Positions 7,808 to 16,759 of a stretch of DNA of 64,000 bases are shown one piece after another. Both the position numbers and the translations under genes were made by a program. The stretch spans positions 62,001 through 126,000 of the forward strand of contig VFZF01000011.1 of assembly GCA_016871335.1 (NCBI GenBank), given 5' to 3'. Source of the stretch: Acidimicrobiia bacterium. Lineage in GTDB: Bacteria > Acidobacteriota > Vicinamibacteria > Vicinamibacterales > SCN-69-37. The notes under the pieces are model-generated. The model searched no databases and was not told where the DNA came from. It was given only the letters and a program-made list of their open reading frames with translations. Each line of letters starts with the position of its first letter. The stretch's first letter is position 1.

Positions 7808-9939
7808 AGACACTGCGGATATTCGTGGTCGGAGCGATCACCTGGGGACTGGTGACAACTCTTTCAGTGTGGATGCGTGCGCAACCGGTTGAACTCTGGC
7901 GCGAGGTGGAGATCATCCGCACGGCGCACGGGGTGCCGCACATTCGAGCAGAGAATCTGCGGGCGGGTGGGTATGCGCTCGGGTGGTTGCAGGTCGAGGA
8001 CTATGGCGACGTCACGCCAACGCGGTTGTGGGCCACACGTGGTCAGACGGCGCGGGTGAACGGACGCGGATCGCTCGACGCAGACTTCTCGACCTTGCGC
8101 GAACGTGCGCGGGCGATCGAGACCTTCCATCTGCTTCAGCCGGAAACGCGCGACTTGTACGACGGCTTTGCGGCAGGGGTGAATCGCTACATCACGCTGC
8201 ATCGCGACGAGTTCCCCGCGCACATCCCATCCGACTTCACCGGCTACGACGTCGCAACACTGCACATCGGCGACGGACCGCCTGCCGCAAGAATCCGCCG
8301 CGTGCTGCAGGCACTTGGCGCGAACCCCGAACCCCGGACCCCGGACCCCGGACCCTCTGTGGACCCCGAAGAGGGTTCGAACGCCTGGGCGTTCGCGCCG
8401 AGTCGCACGACATCCGGGAGAGCGATCCTGCTGCGGAATCCGCACCTCGCGTGGAACGCCGGGTACTACGAGGCGCATCTGACGGTGCCGGGCGTGGTCG
8501 ACTTCTACGGCGACTTCCGCATCGGCGGCCCGCTCGGTGTGGTCGGCGGGTTCAACCGGCATCTCGGGTGGTCCACGACCAACAGCAACAGCGGTGACCG
8601 CACGGAGATCTACGCCATTCCACTCGACCCGGCGGTGCCCGATCACTACCGGTTGGATGGCGCATCGTTGCCGATGACGAAGACGACGCGTACGGTGGAG
8701 TACCTCGATGGCACGACCCTGGTGCCCGAAACGCGCGAGTGCTGGTCGACGCCGCTCGGGCCGGTGGTGCACCGGACCGCAGATGCCGTGTACATCGCGC
8801 GCACGGCCGGTGATGGCGAGTTCCGTGCAGGGGAGCAGTTCCTGAGACTGATGCGCTCGACATCGTACGCGCAGTGGATGGATGTGATGCGCATGCGCGC
8901 ATTGGTCTCGCAGAACTACACCTACGCGGATCGCGCGGGGAACATCCTCACGTTGTGGAATGCGTCCCTGCCCGATCTCCCGCATTCAATGGGTGGGGAT
9001 CGCGCGATTCCCGTGCGCAGCCTGCGCGACGCCTGGACACAGCTGATCCCGTTTGATGCATTACCGCTGACAAAGAACCCGGGTGGCGGGTACGTGCACA
9101 ACGAAAACGATTCACCCCATTTTGCGAACGCGCGCCCACCGGTGAATCTGGTGAACGCCTACGAAAACATCGAGCCGCCGTCGCTGCGCCTGCGGAGCCA
9201 GCGGGCCATTCAGTTGATCGACAACAACCGCAAGCTCAGTCTGGAAGACGTCGTGCGCCTCAAACACGATTACCGCATGCTGCTGGCCGATCGCGTGAAG
9301 CCGGATCTGGTGCGCGCTGTCGCGGCGTCGAAGCCCGCCGGGGCGACTGTTGACGCGTTGCGGGTGCTGCGCCGGTGGAACAACACCGTGGCGGCCGGGA
9401 GTCGCGGGGCGGTGTTGTTCGAGGTCTGGTGGGCCCGGTATTCGCAGGGTCGCACCGAGGCACAGCGGTACGCCACGCCGTGGGATGCGACAGACCCTGT
9501 GCGAACGCCGCGGGGACTGGGTGATGTCGCGCGGGCCGTCGAGGCCTTTGCCTGGGCGGTTGAGGAGACGATGCGCCGCCATGGTGCGCTGGATGTCGCG
9601 TGGGGCGACGTGTACCGCGTGCGTCGTGGGGGCGTGGACGTGCCGGTGGGCGGGTGTCCAGGCGCGTTGGGGTGTTTCCGTGTGCTCGGATTCACGCGAC
9701 AGCCCGATGGCAAGTTCGCCGCGAACACAGGCGACGGCTGGGTGCTCGCCGTCGAATTCGGGAACGAGCCGCGCGCTTACTCCGTGCTGGCGTACGGACA
9801 GAGTGAAAAGCCGACCTCGCCCTGGCATGCCGACCAGGCAGCGATGTTCGCGCGGGGCGAGATGAAACGCGTGGCGTTCAGTGCGCGTGACGTGGACCGG
9901 CAGGTGGTCACACGCTACCGGCCAGGGCGGCTACCGTAG
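7804..9939 (+). CDS. Penicillin acylase family (Ntn) hydrolase
   Basis: The 711-residue protein begins with a signal or anchor sequence (MKTLRIFVVGAITWGLVTTL). It matches the penicillin amidase family (PF01804): an alpha-chain-like part to about residue 170, a spacer, and then EEGSNAWAFAPSRT, where Ser192 is the predicted N-terminal nucleophile of the beta chain after self-cleavage. FNRHLGWSTTNSNSGD follows as the oxyanion region. The family hydrolyses amide bonds of beta-lactams, acyl-homoserine lactones and acyl-peptides; the substrate cannot be told here. Spacer residues about 173-188 are encoded by a tandem heptamer repeat. The start ATG overlaps the GNAT stop; the end overlaps the convergent EEP gene by 9 nt. 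Confidence 0.85.
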   Translation: MKTLRIFVVGAITWGLVTTLSVWMRAQPVELWREVEIIRTAHGVPHIRAENLRAGGYALGWLQVEDYGDVTPTRLWATRGQTARVNGRGSLDADFSTLRERARAIETFHLLQPETRDLYDGFAAGVNRYITLHRDEFPAHIPSDFTGYDVATLHIGDGPPAARIRRVLQALGANPEPRTPDPGPSVDPEEGSNAWAFAPSRTTSGRAILLRNPHLAWNAGYYEAHLTVPGVVDFYGDFRIGGPLGVVGGFNRHLGWSTTNSNSGDRTEIYAIPLDPAVPDHYRLDGASLPMTKTTRTVEYLDGTTLVPETRECWSTPLGPVVHRTADAVYIARTAGDGEFRAGEQFLRLMRSTSYAQWMDVMRMRALVSQNYTYADRAGNILTLWNASLPDLPHSMGGDRAIPVRSLRDAWTQLIPFDALPLTKNPGGGYVHNENDSPHFANARPPVNLVNAYENIEPPSLRLRSQRAIQLIDNNRKLSLEDVVRLKHDYRMLLADRVKPDLVRAVAASKPAGATVDALRVLRRWNNTVAAGSRGAVLFEVWWARYSQGRTEAQRYATPWDATDPVRTPRGLGDVARAVEAFAWAVEETMRRHGALDVAWGDVYRVRRGGVDVPVGGCPGALGCFRVLGFTRQPDGKFAANTGDGWVLAVEFGNEPRAYSVLAYGQSEKPTSPWHADQAAMFARGEMKRVAFSARDVDRQVVTRYRPGRLP
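8322..8368. repeat. Tandem GGACCCC heptamer repeat inside acylase gene
   Basis: Three to five degenerate copies of the 7-mer GGACCCC (variants GAACCCC) lie in tandem within the coding sequence. They encode a Pro/Asp/Glu-rich linker just before the predicted autoprocessing serine. The same kind of short C-rich heptamer occurs in intergenic DNA elsewhere in the window. Confidence 0.75.
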
Positions 9940-10776
9940 TTCGAGCACCGCGACCACGGGTCGATGGTCCGATGCGACCGGCTCGGTGATGACACGCACG
10001 TCCCGTGCGTGCCACGCGGCCGCCGGCGCCATGAAAATGAAATCGATTTCACGTTCCGGCTCGGTCGACGAAAACGTGAAGCGATCCGCGGCCGGCTTCA
10101 CCGCTTCCTTTGCGCGCGACTTGAAGAGCGCCAGCGTGCGCGACTCCGGCACGTCGTTGAAGTCTCCCAGCAGCACATACGGCATGGTCAGCGAATCGAG
10201 ATACCTCGTTAATGCTTCCGCCTGTGCAAACCGGAACCGATCGTCACGCACCCAGTCGAAGTGCACATTCACGATCGTGAGTCGACGACCCGTCGGAAGT
10301 TGCACCTCGACCGCGAGCGCCACGCGTGGTTCGTTCCCATCGGGCAGCCGCACTGACTGGGTCGCCACGATCGGATAGCGGGTGAGCACCGCCATTCCGT
10401 ACGCGCCACCCTGAAAGTCCATGAACCGGCCGAACGCGTCGTGCAGCCCCAGCATCTGCCCGAGCACCTGCGCCTCCGGCACGCCGCCGCTGCGTGTGGC
10501 GAGGTCATCCACTTCCTGGAGTCCGACAATGTCCGGCGTCAGCGCGCGAAGCACGTCCGCCGTACGCGCCAGGTCGACGACGTTGTCGTTTCCGCGGCCG
10601 TGTTTGATGTTGTAGCTCACGACCCGGAGCGTGTCTGTGGCGTAGCGCTGGGCACCCCCAGGCGAATCGATCCGCCATTTCCAGTTCGTCGGCGTCTGAA
10701 GCTGCATGGCGGGCAGCACGGCGGACCCGGCACTCACAACAACGGTGGCACACACCGCGATCAGCAATCTGGACAT
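9931..10776 (-). CDS. Endonuclease/exonuclease/phosphatase (EEP) family exported protein
   Basis: The 281-residue protein has a signal peptide (ending SAVLPAMQ). It carries the EEP catalytic motifs in order: VVSYNIKHGRG, VGLQEVD (metal-binding Glu), VNVHFD, LLGDFNDVPES (catalytic Asp/Asn) and ASDHRPVVAVLEL (catalytic Asp-His). The family includes phosphodiesterases, sphingomyelinases and nucleases; the secreted form here fits a scavenging phosphodiesterase, but the substrate is unknown. A GAGGAGG ribosome site lies directly upstream. It converges on the acylase gene with a 9-nt overlap, so no terminator separates them. Confidence 0.85.
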   Translation of the reverse strand: MSRLLIAVCATVVVSAGSAVLPAMQLQTPTNWKWRIDSPGGAQRYATDTLRVVSYNIKHGRGNDNVVDLARTADVLRALTPDIVGLQEVDDLATRSGGVPEAQVLGQMLGLHDAFGRFMDFQGGAYGMAVLTRYPIVATQSVRLPDGNEPRVALAVEVQLPTGRRLTIVNVHFDWVRDDRFRFAQAEALTRYLDSLTMPYVLLGDFNDVPESRTLALFKSRAKEAVKPAADRFTFSSTEPEREIDFIFMAPAAAWHARDVRVITEPVASDHRPVVAVLELR

Positions 10777-10895
10777 CGGGCCCTCCTCAGGTGGTTGCTA
10801 TTCTCTTACACAAACGACCCTGCGGCCGGACTCGTCGATCGCACCGACGCCGTGGTGCGCGCCCAACATGGCGAGGACTGTGAACACGCGATGGG

Positions 10896-11942
10896 TTAGC
10901 GGCCAGCCTCGTCTTCGAGCATCCGCTTCGAGAACCTGAGATAGGTCTCGACGGCGTCACGTCCGCGGCTTCGCGCGGTGGCACGCAGCAGGCGTCCCTT
11001 GATGCCGCCCAGGCCCGGAGCCCACGATCGGACGAGGTAATAGAGATACGCGCCAGAGGGATTTGTGGTGTCACGCACGATGAAGTGCCATTCCAGCGTG
11101 GAGCTGAGATAATGCGTTGCCATGATCTGCACCGTGGCAACCGCGCCCCGCACAGGCCCGGCGGGATCATCGATCGCCGCACCGGAGGCCACCGCCAGGT
11201 GACTCAGCCGGAACGTCGGCTTCATCCCGAAACCGACGACGGTCCAGAAGAACTGATGGCGGACTCCCCGCGCCGTGCGGTGAGGAAAGCCGTCAAGGGC
11301 ATGTCGAAGCGCCGTGAGAGGAGCGGGCAGATACGCGTCCGACCCCAGGAGCGCGCGATACTCCGCGGAGGGCGCGCGCGGCGGACGCCGATCGTCGTAC
11401 GGCGCAAGCGCCGAGTGGCCATCGCGCAGGTAGGCGGTCAGCGTCTCGAACGCCACGTCGCGCATGAGGGCCTGCGCGCGTGGTCCAGCGTCCGGCGTCC
11501 GCCACGGCACGTCTTGCTGCACACGCGTGATGATCCATCCTGGCAGCTGAAGCTCGCAGTCGCCGATACGGCACTCCTGGAGGCTTGACACGCTGCGCGG
11601 CGACAGCGTGAACCGCGCGAAGTCGTCGCGTCGTGGCGGAGTGCCAACCAGCCCCAACTGCTGCACGGCGTCACCCTGTTGCAGTGCCTCGGCTTCCGTG
11701 AGATACGCAAGTACGTCGTCGGGTGCCCGGTCGATGCGCACCGCGCCGAACGTCACCACTTCCCGCCCGTCGCGGCCGTCGAGCAGGGTGGCGACCGCTT
11801 CGCCGGAGTGGACGCGCTTCAGGTCAGTCGCAGACAGACCGATGGTCGACCGCAGGTAGGCATCCGGTGTCTGCGCCTCGGGCGACGCCAGCAGCGTCGT
11901 CGCGCCCAGGGCGACGGCAACACCGATGATCCATCGGGCCAG
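10896..11942 (-). CDS. Exported protein of unknown function
   Basis: About 348 residues and not recognised. The frame is open further upstream, but that part overlaps the FKBP gene. GGAGG stands 5 nt before a CTG at 11942 that would give a clean signal peptide (LARWIIGVAVALGATTLLASPEAQT). No ATG, GTG or TTG lies in frame between the FKBP stop and the signal peptide, so a CTG start is proposed. A CRIGDCELQLPG segment may form a disulphide. The C-terminal third (FFWTVVGFGMKPTFRL..., GAYLYYLVRSWAPGLGGIKGRLL) could suggest a START-like ligand-binding fold, but this is a guess. It follows the FKBP gene with a gap of only 13 nt, so the two are probably co-transcribed. Confidence 0.65.
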   Translation of the reverse strand: MARWIIGVAVALGATTLLASPEAQTPDAYLRSTIGLSATDLKRVHSGEAVATLLDGRDGREVVTFGAVRIDRAPDDVLAYLTEAEALQQGDAVQQLGLVGTPPRRDDFARFTLSPRSVSSLQECRIGDCELQLPGWIITRVQQDVPWRTPDAGPRAQALMRDVAFETLTAYLRDGHSALAPYDDRRPPRAPSAEYRALLGSDAYLPAPLTALRHALDGFPHRTARGVRHQFFWTVVGFGMKPTFRLSHLAVASGAAIDDPAGPVRGAVATVQIMATHYLSSTLEWHFIVRDTTNPSGAYLYYLVRSWAPGLGGIKGRLLRATARSRGRDAVETYLRFSKRMLEDEAGR

Positions 11943-11955
11943 GAGGACCTCCGAA

Positions 11956-12801
11956 CTATTTGACCCCGAGCAGTTCGACGTCGAAGACGAGCATGCCCGC
12001 CGGCGCGCCGGGCTGGCCGTCGTAGGCCAGCTTGCTCGGAATCCAGAACCGCCTCTTCTCGCCAACCACCATCAATTGGAGACCTTCGGTCCATCCGGGA
12101 ATCACCTGGTTCAGCGGAAACTCCGCCGGCTCACCGCGCACAACGGAGCTGTCGAACATCTTCCCGTCGGTGGTCCAACCCGTGTAGTGCACCTGGACCA
12201 TCGACGACGCGACAGGTTTTTCCGTGCCCGTGCCTGCCGAGAGTCGTCGAGAGGCCAGACCCGACGGTGTGCGCGTGGCGTCGCCGGGCACAGCCGCCAC
12301 GTCCGGCGGCGCCGGGATTGGAGGTGTGGGTGCCTTGAAGTCGAGCAATTCCACGTCGAACACGAGCATGCCCTGGGGAGCGCCCGGTCGTCCCCCGTAC
12401 GCGAGTGCGCTCGGAATCCAGAACCGGCGCTTTTCACCAGCGACCATCAGCTGCAGGCCTTCCGTCCATCCGAGGATCACGCGGTTGAGCGGAAAGTCTG
12501 CGGGTTCGCCGCGCACGACGGAGCTGTCGAACATTTCACCGTCGGTCGTCCATCCTGTGTAGTGCACGAGCACGAGTGATTCGGCCGTGGGCTTCTCGGT
12601 GCCTTCTCCCGGCGACAACACGCGCGACGCCAGTCCGGTCGCGGTGACTGTTGCATCAGCCGGCACGGCGCCGACATCAGGTGGGGCGGGAATTGCGCCG
12701 GGCGCGTTGCTCCTGGATTCGGCCATGGTCTCCTCAGGCGTTGGTGAACAGCCCGCCAGCGAGACGGCGACGAGCAAAGCGATACAGACACGGCGCATCA
12801 T
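11956..12801 (-). CDS. Tandem FKBP-type peptidyl-prolyl isomerase lipoprotein
   Basis: About 281 residues from the ATG at 12801 (in-frame alternatives at 12810 and 12798). The signal ends in the lipobox LAGC. Two FKBP domains follow, roughly residues 60-160 and 185-281. Each has [42 protein letters not shown] and MLVFDVELL. The aromatic and Asp residues of the FKBP active site are kept in both copies; the second has LAYDG where the first has LAYGG. The copies are also very similar at DNA level, which indicates recent internal duplication. The likely role is folding of periplasmic proteins. It is divergent from the alpha/beta hydrolase gene, with 18 bp between. Confidence 0.9.
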   Translation of the reverse strand: MMRRVCIALLVAVSLAGCSPTPEETMAESRSNAPGAIPAPPDVGAVPADATVTATGLASRVLSPGEGTEKPTAESLVLVHYTGWTTDGEMFDSSVVRGEPADFPLNRVILGWTEGLQLMVAGEKRRFWIPSALAYGGRPGAPQGMLVFDVELLDFKAPTPPIPAPPDVAAVPGDATRTPSGLASRRLSAGTGTEKPVASSMVQVHYTGWTTDGKMFDSSVVRGEPAEFPLNQVIPGWTEGLQLMVVGEKRRFWIPSKLAYDGQPGAPAGMLVFDVELLGVK

Positions 12802-12819
12802 GTATGCCATTTTAACGCC

Positions 12820-13632
12820 ATGACTCCAAAACACGCCCATCTGCTCAACCGCACCGTCAGGTATCACGAAGCAGGCAGCGGTCGCACATGCATCCTGTTG
12901 CATGCGTTTCCGCTCAGTGCCGACCAGTGGTTGCCGCAGTTGCATCGTGTGCCGCCTGGCTGGAGGTTTGTGGCGCCGGATGTGCGCGGCTTCCGCGGCA
13001 TGGGGCAGGCCTACCAGGACGTGGGCCTCGACACGGCGACAATGGCCAGTCATGCGGCCGATGTGTTGCAGCTGATGAATCACCTCGATGTGGACCGCGG
13101 CGTCGTGGGAGGACTGTCGATGGGCGGGTACATCGCGCTGGCCGTGGCGCGTGCAGCGGCCAGCCGGCTCGACGGCCTCGTGCTCGCTGACACCAAGGCG
13201 ACCGCCGACTCTGATGAGGGCCGTGCCGGTCGTGCTGCCATGATCGCAAAGGTGCAGGCCGAGGGCGTGGCCGCGATCGCAGACGCGATGGTGCCAAAGC
13301 TGCTTGGGGCCACGACTCAGCGCGCCCAGCCGGACCTTGTGGAGGCAGTGCGCACGATCATCCTGCGCAACACGCCGGAGGCGGTGGCATCAGCGCTCGG
13401 CGCCATGAAGACAAGGCCGGATTCGGTGCCGGTGCTGGCCGGCCTGACGTGTCCCGCGCTCGTCATCTGCGGCGCCGAGGATGTGCTGACACCACCGGCT
13501 GACAGCGAGGCGATGGCTGCCGCATTGCCCGCAGTGACCACAGCCGTCATTCCACAGGCGGGACACCTGTCAAATCTGGAAGCGCCGCTGGCGTTTAATC
13601 AGGCGCTGACGGAGTTTCTGAGCCGGATCTGA
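12820..13632 (+). CDS. Alpha/beta fold hydrolase
   Basis: The 270-residue cytoplasmic protein has the nucleophile elbow GGLSMGGY, the acid in [11 protein letters not shown] and the base in [10 protein letters not shown], so the Ser-Asp-His triad is complete. [12 protein letters not shown] near the N-terminus provides the oxyanion-hole loop. The overall pattern resembles 3-oxoadipate enol-lactonase-like and other carboxylic ester hydrolases, but no substrate can be named. It is followed after 2 nt by the DUF547 gene, so the two probably share a transcript. Confidence 0.85.
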   Translation: MTPKHAHLLNRTVRYHEAGSGRTCILLHAFPLSADQWLPQLHRVPPGWRFVAPDVRGFRGMGQAYQDVGLDTATMASHAADVLQLMNHLDVDRGVVGGLSMGGYIALAVARAAASRLDGLVLADTKATADSDEGRAGRAAMIAKVQAEGVAAIADAMVPKLLGATTQRAQPDLVEAVRTIILRNTPEAVASALGAMKTRPDSVPVLAGLTCPALVICGAEDVLTPPADSEAMAAALPAVTTAVIPQAGHLSNLEAPLAFNQALTEFLSRI

Positions 13633-13634
13633 TT

Positions 13635-14483
13635 ATGATGTTGGCTCGCATGAAGAGCCGTGTACTGGCAGCGTTGCTCGTGGTGGTCGCAGCGGTGGGG
13701 ACATCCCCGCGCCTCGGAGCGCAGGCCGACGCCTACGCGCCGCTGGATCGCATCCTTGACGTGTACGTGCGCGACGGGTTGGTCTATTATGCGGCCCTCA
13801 AGACCGAACGCGCGAACCTGGATCGATTCGTCGCGTCGCTCGACTCGGCGGACTCCTGGCTGTCGAACGCGTCCGCTGCGGAACAGCGGGCATTCTGGAT
13901 CAACGCCTACAACGCGCTTGTGCTCCGCACGGTCATCAACGTCTACCCGATTCGCGGCAAGGCCGCGGGGTATCCGGCCGAGAGCATCGCGCAGGTCGCC
14001 GGTGGCATCGACAAGGTCAAGCATCGCGTGGCCGGTCAACTCCTGACGCTGGAGGAGATCGAGAAGACCGTGATCGCGGGCTTTGGCGACCCCCGCATGT
14101 TGCTGGCACTCGGCCGAGGTGCGCTGGGTGGTGGTCGCCTGCGCAGCGAGCCGTATCGCGCGGCCCAGCTTGAGACGCAGCTGAATGAAGCGGTCAAGGA
14201 GTTCGTGACGCGGCTCGACACCTTCCGCATCAACCGCACCACCAATGTCGTCGAGGTCACGCCGCTGTTCAGCTGGCGTGAGGCGCAATTTGTGGCGGGC
14301 TTTTCACAGGGTGGCGAGATGTGGGCGAATCGCTCGCCCCTCGAACGTGCGTTGATGGCGATGAGTTACCCGCACCTGTTTGCGAGCGAGCGCGAATTCC
14401 TCGCGCTCAATACGTTTACGATGACGTTCGGCGCCTACGACTGGCGCCTGAACGATCTCACCGGCGGCGCACCGCCACGGTGA
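13635..14483 (+). CDS. DUF547 domain exported protein
   Basis: The 282-residue protein has a signal peptide (cleavage near LGAQA). It carries the DUF547 (PF04784) signature AFWINAYNALVLRTVINVYPI, and FGDPRMLLALGRGALGG further on. The domain is widespread, resembles papain or transglutaminase folds and has no proven activity. The first ATG is at 13635; the ATG at 13650 (MKSRVLAALLVVV) gives a more typical signal peptide and could be the true start. It lies downstream of the alpha/beta hydrolase gene and 20 nt before the SDR gene. Confidence 0.85.
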   Translation: MMLARMKSRVLAALLVVVAAVGTSPRLGAQADAYAPLDRILDVYVRDGLVYYAALKTERANLDRFVASLDSADSWLSNASAAEQRAFWINAYNALVLRTVINVYPIRGKAAGYPAESIAQVAGGIDKVKHRVAGQLLTLEEIEKTVIAGFGDPRMLLALGRGALGGGRLRSEPYRAAQLETQLNEAVKEFVTRLDTFRINRTTNVVEVTPLFSWREAQFVAGFSQGGEMWANRSPLERALMAMSYPHLFASEREFLALNTFTMTFGAYDWRLNDLTGGAPPR

Positions 14484-14503
14484 CATTGGAGTAGAGACGA
14501 CAC

Positions 14504-15283
14504 ATGGACCTGTATCTGCGTGACAAGGTGGCGATCGTGACCGGCTCGAGCAAGGGCCTCGGCCTGGCCTCCGCGCGGGCCCTGGTGGCCGAGGGCGCAC
14601 GCGTCGCCATCTGTGCGCGTGGGGCAGACGCGCTGACAAAGGCCGCCGCGGATCTCCGCGCCCTGGCCGGACGCGACGATGCCGTGCTGGCGGTGCAAGC
14701 GGACGTGTCACAGACGGGGGACGTCACGCGGCTGGTGAGTGAGACGGTCGCCACATTCGGCCGCCTGGACATCGTCGTCAACAACGTCGGGAAAGCCGGC
14801 GGGACGGATATCGCGTCGACGTCCGATGAGGAATGGACGAGCGCGCTGGATCAGACGCTGTTTCCGGCCATACGCCTGTCGCGGCTGGCCGTGCCGGAAA
14901 TGCGCAAGGCCGGCGGCGGCGTGATTCTGATGATCGCGTCCATCTGGGGACGCGAGTCGGGCGGGCGCATGACGTACAACGCCGTCAAGGCCGCCGAGAT
15001 CAGTCTGGCGAAGGCCATGGCCCAGCAGCTGGCGAAGGACAACATCCGCGTGAACAGCGTTGCGCCGGGATCGATTCTGTTTGAAGGCGGGACGTGGGCG
15101 CAGCGCCAGCAGGCGGATCCTGTGGCGATCGGCGAGTTCATCAAGCGCGACCTGCCCTTCGGTCGTTTTGGCCACGACCACGAGGTGGGTGATGTGGTGG
15201 CCTTCCTCGCATCGCCACGGTCCAACTGGATCTCCGGCGCGTGCATCACCGTCGACGGTTGCCAGTCACGTTCGAATATCTGA
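14504..15283 (+). CDS. SDR-family oxidoreductase
   Basis: The 259-residue classical short-chain dehydrogenase has the nucleotide-binding motif TGSSKGLG (residues 14-21), NNVG, a Ser in LMIASIWG, and the catalytic YxxxK as YNAVK. PGS and the late VDG segment are also conserved. ARG after the second strand suggests NADP preference. It is probably a 3-oxoacyl-ACP-reductase-like enzyme, but the substrate is unknown. It lies 9 nt before the AGCS symporter gene, suggesting the same transcript. Confidence 0.88.
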   Translation: MDLYLRDKVAIVTGSSKGLGLASARALVAEGARVAICARGADALTKAAADLRALAGRDDAVLAVQADVSQTGDVTRLVSETVATFGRLDIVVNNVGKAGGTDIASTSDEEWTSALDQTLFPAIRLSRLAVPEMRKAGGGVILMIASIWGRESGGRMTYNAVKAAEISLAKAMAQQLAKDNIRVNSVAPGSILFEGGTWAQRQQADPVAIGEFIKRDLPFGRFGHDHEVGDVVAFLASPRSNWISGACITVDGCQSRSNI

Positions 15284-15292
15284 GGAGTTCCC

Positions 15293-16672
15293 ATGGCCGC
15301 AGGCATTGAATGGCTCGCTGATTTTCTCTTCAGGTACTTCATCATCGCCACCCTGCTGGGGACGGGGCTGTTCCTCACGATCCGGTTCAAGGCCGTGCAG
15401 ATCCGCCGGCTGCGTGAAGCGTTCAGGGAAATGCTGGCGGGGCAGACCGCAGGGGCCACCGGCGCCCTGTCGCCATTCCAGGCGTTCATGACGGCGCTGG
15501 CCGCGACGATCGGCACGGGCAACATCGCCGGCGTGGCCACCGCGATCATCTCCGGTGGTCCGGGCGCGTTGTTCTGGATCTGGGTGTATGGGTTCTTCGC
15601 GACGACCCTGAAGTTCTCGGAAGCGGTGCTTGGCGTGAAGTTCCGCGAGCAACAGGGCGACCACCTGAAGTCGGGACCGATGTACTACCTGCGCGACGGA
15701 CTCAAGTCGCCGGCGCTGGCGTGGACCTACGCGTGTGTGGCCGGCATCGCCGCACTGACCACCACGCCGTTCACGCAGCCGAACTCGATTGCCATCGCCG
15801 TGCAGCATGTGTGGCCAAGCGGCACGCTGATGTTGCCGGTCCTTGGCGAAGTGAACCGGACCGCGTTTTTCACCGGCCTCCTGCTCGCCGTGTTGACGTG
15901 GCTGGTCATTATCGGTGGCATCAAGACCATTGGCCGCGCCGTCGAGAAGTTGTCGCCCTTGAAGGTGGGTCTGTATCTGGTGGGTGGCGCGGTGGTCATC
16001 CTGACGTTCATCGACCGCGTGCCGTACGTGCTGTCGATGGTGGTGGATGAGGCGTTTGCGTCACCGGGACGGTCGGGACTCGGCTTCGGGTTCTTCATCG
16101 CGATGCGTTACGGCATCGCGCGCGGCATCTACGCGAACGAGGCCGGCTACGGCACCGCGGCGGTTGCGTACGGCACGGCACGGTCGAACCGGCCGGAGCA
16201 GCAGGGCCTGCAGGCGGTGATGGAAGTGTTCATCGTGTCGTTTGTCACCGGCACGATCAGCGCGATGGCCATTCTGCTCAGTGGCGTCGCCGAGTCGTCG
16301 ATTGCCGCGCGCGCGGCCGGTGAGGCCGGCGTGACCAGCACGGCCGCCGTGGCGACGGCGTTCAACATGGCGGTGCCGACCGTCGGCGGCTGGGTCGTCG
16401 CGTTCTGCGCGTTCCTCTTCGGTTACACCACGCTGATCGGCTGGGCATATTACGGCGAACAGTTCCTCGAGTACATCCTCGGCCGGTCGGTGACGATGCC
16501 GTACCGCTACGTCTACTGCCTGCTGATCCCCATTGGCGCCGTGCTCAAGCCCGACCTGGTCTGGGCCTGGGGCGACCTGATGAACGGTCTCCAGGTCTTC
16601 CCGAACGTCATCGGCCTGCTCGGTCTCAGCGGCGTCGTCGCGGCCTACGCCAACAGCCGCGCCAAGCAATGA
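15293..16672 (+). CDS. Alanine/glycine:cation symporter (AGCS) family protein
   Basis: The 459-residue membrane protein has about 10-11 hydrophobic segments. Family marks include ATIGTGNIAGVATAI (sodium/substrate site), GPGALFWIWVYGFF, KFSEAVLGVKFRE and the conserved stretch RGIYANEAGYGTAAVAYG. AGCS members import alanine, glycine or related amino acids with sodium. The length agrees with the family. A GAGGAGT-like ribosome site precedes the ATG. Confidence 0.92.
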   Translation: MAAGIEWLADFLFRYFIIATLLGTGLFLTIRFKAVQIRRLREAFREMLAGQTAGATGALSPFQAFMTALAATIGTGNIAGVATAIISGGPGALFWIWVYGFFATTLKFSEAVLGVKFREQQGDHLKSGPMYYLRDGLKSPALAWTYACVAGIAALTTTPFTQPNSIAIAVQHVWPSGTLMLPVLGEVNRTAFFTGLLLAVLTWLVIIGGIKTIGRAVEKLSPLKVGLYLVGGAVVILTFIDRVPYVLSMVVDEAFASPGRSGLGFGFFIAMRYGIARGIYANEAGYGTAAVAYGTARSNRPEQQGLQAVMEVFIVSFVTGTISAMAILLSGVAESSIAARAAGEAGVTSTAAVATAFNMAVPTVGGWVVAFCAFLFGYTTLIGWAYYGEQFLEYILGRSVTMPYRYVYCLLIPIGAVLKPDLVWAWGDLMNGLQVFPNVIGLLGLSGVVAAYANSRAKQ

Positions 16673-16759
16673 CCTGCGCGAAGGACAGCATCATGCTGCT
16701 GGCGTCCGACATTTTCGCTTCTTGATCGCCTTCGGGCGGACTGGTACGATGGCCGCTCC

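Noticed and set aside
5579-7813. Longer 744-residue version of the gamma-glutamyltransferase
   Set aside because: The extra N-terminal part overlaps the opposite-strand GNAT gene, is Arg/Pro/His-rich and lacks a signal sequence. The ATG at 7267 starts a proper lipoprotein signal.
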